Under the pieces are notes generated by a model. The model worked only from the letters and a program-made list of their open reading frames with translations. It was not told where the DNA came from and ran no database searches. 64,000 nucleotides of DNA from assembly GCA_023512835.1 (NCBI GenBank), contig CM042088.1, forward strand, positions 5,262,078 to 5,326,077. Direction: 5' to 3'. Positions 9,841-22,344 of the stretch are shown here, one piece after another. Position 1 is the first letter of the stretch; every line of letters begins with the position of its first letter. Origin of the DNA: Taxillus chinensis (lineage: Eukaryota > Streptophyta > Magnoliopsida > Santalales > Loranthaceae). Both the position numbers and the translations under genes were made by a program.

Positions 9841-12060
9841 ATGTCTCAAAAAGAGAACATGAATTCTGTCAACAACAAGGGGCTACCCATGTTTGATGGG
9901 AAGAATTATCACATTTGGAAGGAAAGAATGACTCCTTGTTTGATCTCACTTGGATTGGATGTGTTAAGTGCTGTCACAATAGGTTTTACAAGTCTTGAGA
10001 TTAAATCTGACATGACCTCAACAGAAAGGAAGAACATTGAAACTGATGGGAAAGAAAGGAATACATTACTAGCTGCCCTATCAAAAAAGGAATTTGCTAA
10101 GGTGATTGGATGCAAGTCTGCTAAAGAGATATGGGAGAAACTCAAGGCTATCTATGAAGGTGACAAGAAGGTAAAAGTGGCAAAGCTACAAATTTGGAGA
10201 GCCAAGTTTGAAGACGTCAAGATGAATGATGAAGAAACAGTTGATGAATTCTTCACCAGAGTAAATGAGATAGTAAGTGCCATCAGAGGATTTGGTGAAG
10301 ATATGAATGATGCTACTGTTGTGAAGAAGTTGTTGAGAACACTACCAGATAAGTTTGATGCAAAAGTGTCAGCTCTTGAAGACAGGGACTTGAACAATTT
10401 TCAACTGGATAAATTACACTCTATATTGATCGCTTATGAGATGAGGAAAGGGCCTACATTAAAAAAATCAGTCAAAAGTGAGAAAGAGGTAGCCTTCAAG
10501 GCAATGAAGAAATTAAAGATTATAGAAGAACAGGCTGAATCATCAGAATCAGAGGAGGAGCTCACTGAGGCTAGGTTCAACAAACTTATGTCATTGTTGT
10601 CCAAGAACATCAAGAGAGGTAAAGGCAGGTACAAAGGTAAACTACCCTTGAAGAGTTTCAATTGTGGAGGCATTGGACATTTTGCTGTAAATTGTCCAAA
10701 GAGAAAAGAAGTTGATAGTGAAGAAGATGAAAGAACATCTGCTTCAAGGAGAAGAATTAGCCACATAGACAAGAAGAAGAAGCCATACAAGAGCATGGGT
10801 GAGAAGAAAAATTCTACTCTAAGTCAAACAGAAAAAGCTTCCTGTCTAAAGAAGAGAATGAAAGTAGTGAAGAGGAGTACTCAGATGAAGACTCTTCTGG
10901 AAATGAGAGGATGATGACCTTTATGGCAAAAATTGAAAATGAGACAGAAAAACCTAAAGAGAGAAACATAGATGATGATAGTAGCAGTACAGGAAAAGAA
11001 AAAGAAGAAGAAGAAGAGACTCAAATGGAGTATATGCTGAAAAAGGAGCTTAAAGCTTGCCTTAAGGAGCATACCAAACTAGAGAAAGAGATAAAGTCTC
11101 TTAGACAAGAAGCCAAGCTGAAAATAAAAAAACATGTGGAGTATTTTCAAAGGGACGAAAAATTGACTAAGATGGTTGAAGAGCTAAAGGTGAAGTTGGC
11201 TGAAGCGAATAAGATAAATCAAGATGTGCTTCTAATCCAGTCAGCCAAGGACATTGAAATTGAAAAGCTTCAATCAAAGCTACTAGACTTGGAGAAAAAT
11301 TACAAGTTTAATTTTAATCATTCTATTAAACTTGCAGGTCTATCATCTAATAAATTCCAGGAGGCAAGGGAAAGACTTCAACGGTGCCTTGATCATCAAA
11401 TACCAACATTCTTAGGCACACAAGGGCTTGGATATGATCAAGGAGAACTCTCATCAAAGAAGCATAATAAGAGTGAAGTGGCTGCTGTCAAAGAAGTTAA
11501 ACCCAAAGAAGACTCACAGAAGATATGGAAGGAAAAGGAATCTAAAAGGGAAGTGGCAATGAAAGAGGTGAAACGATCAAGTACCATACAAAAACCTCTA
11601 ATCAATGGTGATGAGTACAAAAGGAAATACAATAGCCAAAGACAAAATCAAGGTACGTTCAGGTACACATGCTTTGGATATTGTTGGTGCTGTGGTGTCT
11701 ATAGACATAAAGCAAGAGGATGCTGGTACAATGAAGTTAACTATATAAGAGATAGAAGCTATGATTTGAGGGGGAGTTCAACTCAACAAAGGCAACAACA
11801 TCAAGCACAAGGGAAGAAAACAGAAGCTAGTGTGAGAAACAGATTTGAAGTGCTTGAGCAAATATGTGGAAGATGTGATCAGATAGGACATGTAGCAAAA
11901 GAATGTAAATTTATCTTTTCATCCTATCAGCCATATCAAAGTGGTGCGCCAGTAAGGAGCTTTGTGAAGAGAAGACCACAAAATCAGAGAGCTATGCTAG
12001 TTGAAGTAGCATTAAAGGCATCGAAGAAAGAAAAAGATTGGATTTTGGACAGTTGCGCTC
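9841..12060 (+). pseudogene. Copia gag, long form with a frameshift
   Basis: The ATG at 9841 is the likely start (MSQKENMNSV). A gag capsid region follows, with FDGKNYHIWKERM near residue 20 and LLRTLPDKFDAKV near residue 170. The zinc knuckle near 10650 reads SFNCGGIGHFAVNC, with the first Cys replaced by Ser. The frame breaks in an A-rich run near 10806 and continues in the next frame with an acidic stretch, a long predicted coiled coil (11000-11300), a second Cys/His region (WCCGVYRHKARGC) and a third knuckle, CGRCDQIGHVAKEC, near 11865. About 740 codons in all, large for copia gag. Confidence 0.8.
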
Positions 12061-12504
12061 AGGACATATGATGGTGATACAAAGATCTTAAAAGATGTGG
12101 AAGCCTATGATGGAGGTTCAGTGACTTTTGGGAATGATGGCTCACTGAAGATTAAGGGTATTGCTTCAGCTACCATAGGTGAAACTAAGATGAAATCAAA
12201 TGAAGTCTTATTGGTAGATGGTTTGAAGCACAATTTGTTGAGTGTGTCTCAGTTATGTGATGATGGAAATGAAGTAATCTTTAGAAAGAAGGGTTGTGTA
12301 GTCAAAAGATTAAAAGATGGTGTTGTGATAGCTAAGGGTGATAGAACAGCTAGAAATTTGTTTCAGGTGGGACGCTCACAAAAGTCATGCTTCATGGGTG
12401 CCAAGGAAGAAAATATGTTATGGCACAGGAGACTAGGTCATCTTGGACAAAAGAGTATGAGCAAGGTGACAAAAGAAGGAGCTATAAGACACATTCCTAT
12501 CTTA
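12030..12504 (+). pseudogene. Copia protease, frameshifted
   Basis: The active-site motif begins DWILDS at about 12037, but base losses turn the expected GCSxHM into out-of-frame text. SGHMM can be read one frame over near 12055. The downstream protease frame resumes at 12097 (VEAYDGGSVTFGND) and continues to LLSVSQLCDDGNEVIF, the usual protease-integrase spacer. The aspartic protease is not functional here. Confidence 0.75.
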
Positions 12505-13818
12505 TGAAGAGATGGAAGTTCCATATGTAGCACATGCCAAAAGGGAAGAATGGTCAACCTTAGCCATAAAGGAGTGGAGATTCAAACATCAAAGCCACTG
12601 GAGTTAGTACATTCTGATATTTGTAGACCCATCAAACCACAATCATCAAGAGGAGACAGGTATTTTATTTCATTCATTGATGATTTCACTCGAATGACTA
12701 ACATTATGTTTATGAAGAGCAAATCAGAAGCTTTGAAGATGTTCAAGAATTTTAGGAGATTAGTTGAGAAGGAAACAGGTCATTCAATCAAGAGACTCCG
12801 AACTGATAATGGAAGGGAGTACACAAGTGGTGCCTTTGAAGAGTATATAGAGAAGCATGGCATCAGACATGAGTACAATGCACCATACACTCCTCAACAA
12901 AATGGAGTTGCTGAAAGGAAGAACAAAAGCATTGTGGAGATAGCGAGGACTATGATAGGTGAATATGGGACAGCAAAATATTTTTGGAGAGAAGCTGTAT
13001 CCATGGCTACACATGTTCAAAATAGGTGTCTATTGCGGTCCAAATCAGATATGACACCATATGAAATGTGGTTCAAGAAGAGGCCAAGTGTGAAGTATTT
13101 TGAAGTCTTTGGTAGCCCATGCTTAATTAAAGTTAAAGGGAGACAACTTGGAAAGTTTGATGCGAAAGCTGATGAAGGTATCTTTCTTGGATATCTTTCA
13201 AATGGGAAAGGTTATAGGTGTTACAACAAGAGGTGTCAAACAATAGTTGATGCTTATGATGTGAAGGTGTTAGAAAATGAGTTTGATACAAGAGAGCAAC
13301 AAGGTGCAGACTCTGATTGTGATCTTAGTATTAATGAAAATGAAGGCCATAATCAAGAAGATGAAGAAGAAAGAGTTCATGATGATGAACTTGATTCAGC
13401 ATACACAAGTGATGACGAGAGGCCTCAAACTCAGAAACTTCATAAAGTGGCTAAACATGTGGATCAACAAAACATTCTTGGAGATCAAGGAGCTGGTGTT
13501 CAAACTAGGAGGACTATGAGATCATCAACACATACAGCCTTATTCTCTCAAGTGGAGCCACAACGAGTTGATGAAGCTCTAGATCACAAAGAGTGGATTG
13601 AAGCAATGAATGAAGAGCTTGATCAGATTGAGAAGAATGATACTAGGGAGCTAGTACCAAGGCCTAAGGACAAGAATGTGATTGGAACAAAATGGGTTTT
13701 CAGGAACAAGAGAAATGCGAAAGGAGATATAACCAGGAACAAGGCGAGATTGGTGTGCAAGGGGTATGCACAAGTGGAAGGAGTAGATTTTGAAGAGACA
13801 TTTGCTCCAGTTGCCTGA
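12505..13818 (+). pseudogene. Copia integrase and start of RT
   Basis: The zinc-binding region spans the stop: WHRRLGHL before it (12421) and CSTCQKGRM after it (12530). A TGA at 12505-12507 interrupts it. The catalytic core shows VHSDIC, LRTDNGREY and PQQNGVAERKN, the DDE residues. A GKFDAKADEGIFLGY motif ends the integrase, an acidic linker follows, and RT starts at WVFRNKRNAKGD. A TGA at 13816-13818 follows FAPVA, where copia elements normally have Arg, consistent with CGA to TGA. Confidence 0.88.
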
Positions 13819-15093
13819 ATGGAAGCTAGCAAAATTCTCCTAGTAGTTGCAGCTCAAAGAAAATACCAAGTCTACCAAATGGATGTGAAATCAGCATTTT
13901 TGAATGGAGACTTAGAAGAAGAGGTTTACATTGAGCAACCAGAAGGATTTCTACTTGACAATGATGGCTCAAGTGTTTGTAAACTGAAGAAGGCACTTTA
14001 TGGTCTCAAACAAGCACCAAGAGCATGGTATTCCAAGCTTGATAATTCTTTGAAGGAGATGGATTTCAGCAAAGGCCAAGTGGACAGCAATCTATATATT
14101 AGAAACAAGCATGGTAAACATTTAATGGTAATTGTTTATGTTGATGATATAATTTTTGCGGGAAATGATGATGAACTTTGCAAGAAGTTTGCTGATAGAA
14201 TGAAGAAAAGATTTGAGATGTCAATGCTTGGAGTGTTAAGCTTCTTTTTGGGACTTCAAATCACTCAAGGAAAAGATGCCATCTTTCTATCCCAAGAGAA
14301 GTACGCAAAAGATCTCCTCAAGAGATTTGGAATGGAAGAAGCTAAAGTAGTGACTACACCCATAGTTACTGGCTCAAAAGTGTCAAAGGATGAGCAAGGC
14401 AAATCAGTAAATCAGAAGGAGTTCAGAAGACTCATTGGGAGTTTGTTATATCTAACAGCTTCAAGGCCAGACATTGTTTATGCAATCACTTTATGTCCAC
14501 GGTATCAAAGTGATCCTAAGGAATCACATATGCTAGCTGCAAAGAGGATATTGAGATATGTCAAGGGTACTGTGAACCATGGGCTATATTATGGAAGAAA
14601 TGACAGCCTTGAACTCTATGGGTTTACAGATGCTGATTGGGCAGGAGATGTGGATGATATAAGATCTACTTCAGGAGGTGTGTTCTTTCTAGGAACTAAG
14701 TGTGTGGCATGGCATAGCAAGAAGCAAAATTCAGTGACCTTGAGCGCCACAGAAGCTGAATATATAGCAACTACTCAAGCTACAACACAAATGATTTGGA
14801 TGAAGACTCAGCTTGCTGATTTGGATGTCAATGTTCACTTCCCACTGAATCTTGGATGTGATAACCAAAGTGCTATTCAACTAACAAAGAATCCAGTTCA
14901 ACATTCAAGATCTAAACACATAGACATCAGATACCATTTTATTAAGGAGAGAGTTGAAGAAGGTCAGCTCAAATTGGAATATGTTCCTACCAAAGATCAG
15001 TTAGCTGACATTTTTACAAAGCCATTGTCCACAACAACTTTTCACGTTCTAAGGTTGAAATTGGGTGTTCAACCACTGCCTTCCAAACCCTAA
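13819..15093 (+). pseudogene. Copia RT and RNase H
   Basis: Same frame as the integrase piece. RT motifs: YQMDVKSAFLNGDLEEEVY, KALYGLKQAPRAWY and the catalytic VYVDDIIFAG (YVDD). RNase H follows: GFTDADWAGD, SLSATEAEY-type motif (TLSATEAEYIA) and LGCDNQSAIQL, then SKHIDIRYHFIKE and the closing DIFTKPL. This piece is open for 424 codons and ends naturally at TAA, so the 3' half of pol is intact although the whole is broken upstream. Confidence 0.9.
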
Positions 15094-15391
15094 GGTATAA
15101 ATTGTCCATCACTCCTCTATCAGTTCAAAATATTTGGATTTGGTTGTCAAAGGGAGAGAGACATACTATGAAGGGGGAGAGACATATTATGAAGGGGGAG
15201 TTATTAAAAATGTTATGAAGGGGGAGTTATTAAAAATGAGAGTGTGTGAGTTGTAAAGAAAAGTGATGTGACATCAAGTGAACCCGTAGAGGGCGTCCAC
15301 ACTTGTATGATCAAGTGCTTTATACCAGATGTTCATAATTTGAGAGTTGTTTTTGAGAGCTGTGTTGCCAAAAAAATCCAAAGGGGGAGAT
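15094..15391 (+). other. Copia 3' non-coding region with purine tracts
   Basis: Contains repeated purine runs: gaagggggag occurs at about 15170, 15190 and 15218, the last two followed by ttattaaaaatg. The final AAAGGGGGAGAT (15380-15391) directly before the LTR is the polypurine tract for plus-strand priming. The repeated runs look like tandem copies of a tract. Confidence 0.75.
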
Positions 15392-16850
15392 TGAAGAGCC
15401 AACCTTTTATTTGAGGAGATTGAAGATCCAATTGAAAAGGTGAGTTGTTTTTTTGTTAGTTGGATTTGTTGTCAACACATATTCTGAGAGAGTTCAGAGG
15501 GAGTTCAACACTTGGTTAGTATTGAAGAAGTTAGAGTTGGAAAAGAACCTACTGCACAGATTACTTCAGTTCACTTAAAAACATCATATCTACTTCAATA
15601 CAGATTTTATTGAGCTCAAATTTTGCAGTATTGTTCCAAACCGATGTGGTAGGATATCTGTAAATTTTCAGGACATTTGGAGCACAATAAAGCCTTCAAG
15701 TATGAAGATATATGTTGACTCGTTGAAGCAAGTGTGGTGCACCTACCAGTCATTGTTAAAAAATTCATAACTAATTCTGTGCAACATGGATTGATCTGAA
15801 ATTTGGATGGTTTGTTTATCACTGATAGAGGACGCTACAGGTAAAATTTCAGAGAATTTGAAGCACTATAAGGGGTGCACGTGACAATGCCTGTGACAAT
15901 GACCATATCACGTGCACCTCCAAATGCTTTGAAATTTTTATGCAAGGTAGAGGGCATAATTTGGAGCAACTTTCCCTTCTGCACGTCATATTGATAAGGC
16001 CATATTCATGGTCAAATAAATCAAAGCGTGTTTACTCAGCACTGATGAGATGGACGGCCAAGATCATTTCATTAAAAAGATGGATGCCCAGCATTAATTG
16101 GATAGATTAACGGTCATAATTTAAGATGGAAGAGATCAAGAGTCCACAATCAGCTGTGGCATTAGGGCAACCCTAAAGATCTAAGGGTTGAGATTGCTTG
16201 AAAGGCTTAGATGGAGGGCTAAGTATGTGCGGCTCTTTAACCTAAATATAAAAGGTGTAGAAGGTGAATAGATTTGCAGCGAAGTCATGGAGAAAAAATA
16301 AATTGAAAGCGCTTCTTTGATTCCAAAGATGAAGAACATAAGATTCAAGACCGGTGAAGCGATTTGAAGCATCTTTGCTGAAGAGAGGTGACATCTAAAT
16401 GAGCATATTCCTCATACCTAAGTTCTTACACCATTTTTGATTATATCTGATCTATTAAGGCATTGTTGTTGATCTACATGCCTGTTGGGGGATTAAAGGA
16501 AGAATATATCCTTTCCCTACCACTCTTGTTGTTGGTGATTCAAGCATTAGTGAAATCTATGTGGTGTGGGTGATTCCCACCATACCAAGGACGTAACCTT
16601 CAAATTGAAGGTGAACCTTGTAAAAATCTTTGTGTCTTGGTGTTCTTGCTTGTGATTCATGCTTGATTTATATTGTGCTTGATGCGACTTGAAGTAATTT
16701 GTTTTAGAAGACATAAAATATAAGAGACAAGTGGTAACGTGGATAAACCTTAACCGGTTGCGAAGGTTGAAGAAGAAATTTGTAAAAGACTATCATAACC
16801 ACTGATTCACCCCCCCTCTCAGTGGTGATAGTGATCTTGTGGGATCTTCA
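15392..16850 (+). repeat. Copia 3' LTR
   Basis: Matches the 5' LTR end to end, with an extra segment near its start (a duplicated 'gaaga(g/t)ccaa') and a shorter C-tract near the end. TATAAAA at 16247-16253. Confidence 0.9.
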
Positions 16851-18112
16851 GCAAACTATTTAGCCACTAAGTTTATACCTAAGGGATTTGATTACCACTA
16901 GCGGAAGCGGTTCATAGTGAATGCAAAGAAATATATTTGGGATGATCCTATCCTCTATAGGCGGTGTGCTGATCAAATCATTAGGAGGTGTGTCCCTGAG
17001 GAGGAGATGGATGCTATCATGCATCATTGTCATGCATCACATTATGGGGGCCACTTTAGAGTGCAAAGAACAGTACCTAAGATAATGCAATATGGGTTTT
17101 ATTAGCCCAACATGGTTAAAGACACCTATGTCTTCATTAAAACTTTTGATAGATGTCAAAGGGTAGGTGGACTGTCTAGGAAGAATGAGATGTCTTTAAC
17201 TGGAATCCTTCCAGTTGAAATTTTTGATATTTGGGGCATAGACTTTATGGGGCCTTTCCCCATTTCTGATGGGTATTCCTACATTCTGTTGGCTGTAGAT
17301 TATGTGTCCAAGTGGGTTGAGGCAATACCAACACGAGTGAATGATGCTAGAGTGGTGACTAAATTTCTTACCAGAAACATCTTTAGCCGTTTTGGGACAC
17401 CAAGGGCTATTATTAGTGATGAGGGTAGTCATTTTTGTAACAAATTGTTTGACAAGTTGTTGGCCAAGTATGGAGTCAACCATAGGAAGTTCTTAGCTTA
17501 CCACCCACAAGCTAATGGACAAGCTGAGGTGTCCAACAGGGAAATCAAAGCTATCCTTGAGAAAACTGTTGGAGGAAATATAAAGGATTGGTCTCAAAGG
17601 CTTGATGAAGCCTTATGGGCTTATAGGACAGCCTACAAGACTCCCATTGGAATGTCCCCTTATAGAATCCTATATGGGAAGTCTTGTCATTTACCCATGG
17701 AATTAGAACACAAGGCTCAATGGGCCTTGAGGAAATTAAACTTTGATCCACAAGAAACCAAGGAACTGAGGATGACTCAATTAATTGAGTTAGATGAGTT
17801 TCGAATGGATGCCTATGAGAGTGCTAAAGCTTATAAGGAATGAACCAAAAATGGCATGATAGGCAACTTAATACAGAATCTTTAGCCCTGGGACAAAAAG
17901 TTTTGTTATTCAACACTAGGCTAAGGTTGTTTCAAGGAAAGCTACGATCAAAATGGATGAGGCCATTTGTGCTAATTGATAAGAAGCCATATGGGAGCTA
18001 TGAGCTCCAAGCTAAAGATGGCAAGAAATTTTGGATTAATGGCAATAGGCTGAAACCTTATTATGACCCAACACAGAGGGAGATAGTTGATTCCCTCTCT
18101 TTTGAGCCTTAA
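16851..18112 (+). pseudogene. Athila-like integrase segment
   Basis: Resumes Athila pol after the Copia duplication. The zinc-binding part is HHCHASHYGGHFRVQRT with a degraded FDRCQR, where the first Cys of the CxxC pair is Phe. In-frame TAGs lie at about 16900 (DYH*RKR) and 17103 (GFY*PNM). The catalytic core carries [19 protein letters not shown] and [12 protein letters not shown] (DDE). The C-terminal domain (KVLLFNTRLRLFQGKLRSKW) follows a frameshift near 17840. It aligns throughout with the minus-strand copy. Confidence 0.88.
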
Positions 18113-18821
18113 TGAGCATATTTTGATGTCTAGCTACAGACTTTAAATGGAGCGCTTGTTGGGAGGCAACCCAACGGTTTTGTTTTAGTTTTTGTTTTTA
18201 TATTTGATGTGTGAACTCACCATGGTGCAGGGAACTTTGTTCTTTTTACTAACCATTTTGTAGGCTTCCAAGAGCACATCCATGGGCACTAGACTTTGAA
18301 TTTAGTTTCAAGCCCACATCAAGAGCAAAGACGAAGTGAAGTCCACAAGTGCTTCAAATTGAGCCCAAACATATACCATGCAAAAGATAAAGATGGTCCA
18401 CAAGTGAAGTGAAGTCCACAAGTGCTTCTGCACGCCATATCCTAGCTGTCTATTTGGTGGTCAAAAGGCAAAAATATCACTTTTCAGCCTTCTAGAGCCT
18501 TCCACTATATGTTGGGCAGAAGAGATATGTGATATACAGCTCATGAGGGACCCACCATCCGAATATGAGATGAGTTTAACGTACACACCACAATGATGAT
18601 ATGATGTGTATAGGGGCATTTTCGTCCAATCAGCCTGAAAATTGGAGGACACGTGTATGATGGCATTTGAAGCACATCTCCTTTTGCACGCTATATATAC
18701 TGAGGCCGGTAGCTAGGTCAAATACACCAGAAACGATTTCTAGATCTGAAATTTGAAAAGCTCTAGTTCTTGCTGTTGTAGCTAAATTTCATCCTTCCTC
18801 TCCTTCAATTCCTATAGCAAG
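18113..18821 (+). other. Linker between Athila pol and cargo ORF
   Basis: Non-coding. At 18152-18173 it holds GCGCTTGTTGGGAGGCAACC, conserved at the same place in the minus-strand element (41993-42006 inverted). At 18645-18735 it holds a diverged copy of the G-box-type module also seen in the Copia LTR (ttttgcacgctatatatact and the following gaggccggtagctaggtcaa). It is probably leader or intron-like sequence for the cargo ORF; no splice site is certain. Confidence 0.6.
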
Positions 18822-20805
18822 ATGGTGCGCACAAGGCAATCAGGCAAGGAAGAAGTCCATTTCTCAAGTTCTTCTAGCAGTAAGGATGGGGAGATCTTCC
18901 TGGGGCATGCTCTGGATCTAAATGCCATAGAGGAATCCAACCTGGGATGGTCAAGTGAGGTGGCCTTAAAGCTTCAAAATCTTGGGTTAGTAAGTTTAGT
19001 TTCAGCCAGATGTGCCATTTATTATCCTGCCTTGCATGAATTTTATCATTCCATTTACTTCAATGAGGAAGAGGATGCAGTTATAGGGCAGGTGCAGGGG
19101 TGTATATCGGTATCACACCAGAGATAATTAGGAAAACCTTTAACCTTCCTGTACTTACTGATCATTTCCCTCACCTAACCTTAGGGGAGTATGGTACTGC
19201 CTTCAACTATGCAAAACGATCTGAAAAGAGGAGGCAATTTACTAAAAATGGCTTTGTGGGTAAATTTAGATGTTTAGCTCATCTGGTAGGAAAGTGTTTG
19301 CTATTGCAAACTAGTGGAAAGGATGGTGTGCCTATGACCCATCTTGAATTCATGTATAGCATTGACCATATGTTAGATGTGGACTAGGCTACTGCCATTT
19401 TCTAATGGTGGACGAAAAACATGACAAAGAGAGTCTATGGAAAAATGCTATGTGTCATTTTTCAAAACCAATATGCCCAGCACTTTACCTCTTTAGATAG
19501 CACCCCCTTCCCATCTCAGCAGCTTTTGAGAGTATTGCAACCAGAAGGAGGTTTAGGGGTAAGCTCTAGAGGCAACTGGGGGAATATTCCCCAAGCTGAA
19601 CCACAGCCATCAAGGCACAGTGTTCATATGGAGAGACCCACTGAGTTTGCTGAGCGAGACACCTCCACCCTATTAGATGAAAGAAAGCAGACCCTCTTCA
19701 GGCTCACTGCCATGTACATGCAGTTTAATGTGCATAAGGAAGATGTTTTCAACTTCTTTCAAGGTATTAGTGGCCAAGTGGTTAGTGAGGTGGAAGTTAT
19801 AAATTGGGCATTCACAAATGGTCACATCAATGGTGCCCAATTTACTCAGTTAATCGTACTTATTTTGCAAGATCAGCAGTCCAATTCTAGACCGTCAGCA
19901 AGGGCATGGGAAGCTCCAGCAGCTCCTGCTGCTGCCTCTCATGATGCATGGAGGCAAGAAACTCAAGAGCTGAGAAGGGATCAAGCTGGAACAACGCGTG
20001 CAGTAGAAGAGCCGAAGAGAGACAAAAAGGAAATAAAAGGAGTTCTGGGAAACTTTTGGAGGGAGTTGAGCAACAAGAAAAAGTCAAAAAAAATCTCCAG
20101 TGGTGGAGATATCTGATGAGGATGTACCTCCAGCACATGAGGACTCTGCTCCAGTACCTGCAGCATACAACAGTTCCTACCCTGCCCGAGAAGAGTACCC
20201 TCCACCAGGGCCATCTGTGGAGCACACTGATTATCATCCATTTCAGCAGGACACTACACCGGAACCACAATACTCATCATTTGATCCCTTTGTGGATCCT
20301 TCCTATTCTCAGGCCATCGTGCCCATTGTGCAACCTATTTCATGGGGACCTTATATGCCAGTAGAACCTCAAGATTTCCCTGGCGCAGCATGCATGACGT
20401 ACTAATACCTGTACACATTGACCACCACTTTGTATTATTGCGTTTGATTTGAGTGCAGGGCACGCGGTGCTTTATGATCCTAGTCAAGGACATGGATTCA
20501 ACAAAAGGAAGCGGCAGCTAGTCCATGGCCTCATGAAATAAATCAAGGATGCAATGAAGAAAGAGGGGTTACTGCTGGACAAATTGCCTCTTATTCATCT
20601 CACGGAAATGGAATTCCCTCAGCAACCTGATCAGTTCAGCTGTGGGATTTTCGTTTGTTATTATATGCTGGCTATTTTGCAGCAGCGAGATACATGGACC
20701 ATACGCGGCGAAACTTTAGCCAATTTTGTGGCTCGAGTGTGGAGATTGGTGGCCCAAGTAATCTACTATTATAGTTTACCAGCAGATAGGTCAGGTTCTT
20801 CTTAA
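18822..20805 (+). pseudogene. Athila cargo ORF: plant-transposon-type domain plus Ulp1-like protease, degraded
   Basis: Starts MVRTRQSGKEE. The N-terminal domain (IYYPALHEFYHSIYFNEEED, then RRQFTKNGFVGKFRCLAHLV) matches the minus-strand cargo. It shifts frame near 19100 and has in-frame TAGs at 19386 and about 19402. A middle region with MERPTEFAERDTSTLL, a charged coil and a Pro-rich linker follows. The protease part at 20410-20805 reads HHFVLL, then after another frameshift YDPSQ, and ends QQPDQFSCGIFVCYY, the Ulp1/C48 His, Asp, Gln and Cys motifs. The N-terminal half of the protease domain is missing. In the cell a working version would be a SUMO-type protease; this copy is not. Confidence 0.78.
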
Positions 20806-22344
20806 CCTCTCTACCATGCCATGAGGACATAGCATATTTTAAGTGTGGTGTGGGGAGTGGCTCAAGCCACTTATTTGCCCTTTATTTTGCTTGATTGTAT
20901 GTGTTGGTTTGTTTTGGTTTGTTAAGTAGTATAATGTTATTTTTATGACATGTGCTTGTTTGATTTGCTTGAATGTGTGATTTGCATGTGGAGAGCATGG
21001 CTACTAGATAAGCAATTTTGGCTTAAATTTTAACTTTTTATGCCACTTTAGAATCATGTTGTGATAAGGGTGTAAAAGTAGCTAAGGTGTGTTATGATTT
21101 GGTTTAAGCATGTCTTTATCTTTTGAATGATATCACCATGTTTTTGGAGCTGGAATTTGAATATTAGCTGAGCATGACATGCTAGGATAACACTAGTGAC
21201 CCTTAGAGTTGAGTGAAAGAAAATCCAAAAGGAAAATGAGAAAAACCTCTTTCTAGCCCTTGAGTGACATTCATGGTTTATGGGGTAATAGTTTTCTTTG
21301 ATCCTTTTAACTTTTAACATTGGTTATTTAATGGTAGGAGTTAAGTAAGCATGATGATTACTTATTAGTGCTCAGTGTTTGGTGTGTTGCTAGTGATATA
21401 AGGCCATTTAAGTCACTTTGACTTCCTCTGTATCCTAGTTTTTGTTTTGTTGTGTGTTGTAAATGTAGAAGGCTATGACATAGAATATGAAAAAGCCATC
21501 ACTTAATTTGATAATGGGATGTGAAACACTATTGCACTTTTGTCTCTCCCTACTTAGCAAAATGGCAAGGGGTATGCATTAAAAAATCAGTCTTATTTAT
21601 ATGTTATGTAAGTAAAAAAAAGTGAATAATCCATCAAGGGAGAGCATAAAATGCAACCTTGTAAGGCTATTATTTAAAAGAAGTAAAAACAAAGAAAGTT
21701 TTTCAGAATAAAAGCCATAATGGCTGAGTTGTGTTTATTTAGAGTGTTTAGCTCAATTCTTTGGCTCAAGGTGTGTTTATTCAGTCATTAGAGTAGAGTG
21801 TGAGTTCATTGAGAATAGAATAGTGTGTGAGTTTTCAAACAAAGTAGAATAGAAAGTGTGTTTCCTTTGATGAGCACAATAGGGAACTCTCATGTTTGCT
21901 TGGCAAGTACTTAATTAATAACTAGTGGAGAATGTAGGAGGAGCTTCCACCCATTGATTTTCTGTTAGGTATGGTACTTGGGCTTGTGTGGAGAGAAATG
22001 AGAATTTATATTTGAGTGAGGCAGCTTTATCCTAGGTGAGAACTTTAAGGGAAACTAGGTGGTATTTTATAATGGTATGCTTGCTAATGTCTGAATTTTC
22101 AGTGATGAGACTGCATGGTTGTTGGACTTAGGGGTATGGACATGATTGAGCTTAATTATAATTCATTTTGGTTACTTGATTGCCCACTTCATCATGATAG
22201 AGTTGCAAGCTTAGGAAACCATGACTCTCTTTGATTGTTATTTATTTATTTATTTTTTGTTCTAGTGTGATTGTTTGTTTATTTTATTTTTGTATGTTGT
22301 ATGTTTTTGCTTGAGGACAAGCAATGGTTCAAGTGTGGTGTATT
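20806..22344 (+). other. Athila 3' non-coding region
   Basis: About 1.5 kb without a real ORF. Shortly after the cargo stop it has AAGTGTGGTGTGGGGAGTGG (20839-20858), a G-rich copy of the terminal polypurine motif. It ends with the hairpin GCTTGAGGACAAGC (22309-22322) and CAAGTGTGGTGTATT directly before the LTR. Confidence 0.7.

Larger units (their letters stand above)
8358..16850 (+). mobile_element. Full-length Ty1/copia element nested in Athila
   Basis: Two LTRs (8358-9735 and 15392-16850) are flanked by the exact duplication gcaaa (8353-8357 and 16851-16855). The internal order is primer binding site, gag, protease, integrase, RT, RNase H, polypurine tract, which is the copia order. A very long gag with coiled-coil and two zinc-knuckle regions suggests a SIRE-like lineage (inference). 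The LTRs are very similar by eye, so insertion is fairly recent. Even so, the polyprotein has at least two frameshifts and two in-frame stops, so this copy is inactive. Confidence 0.92.
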
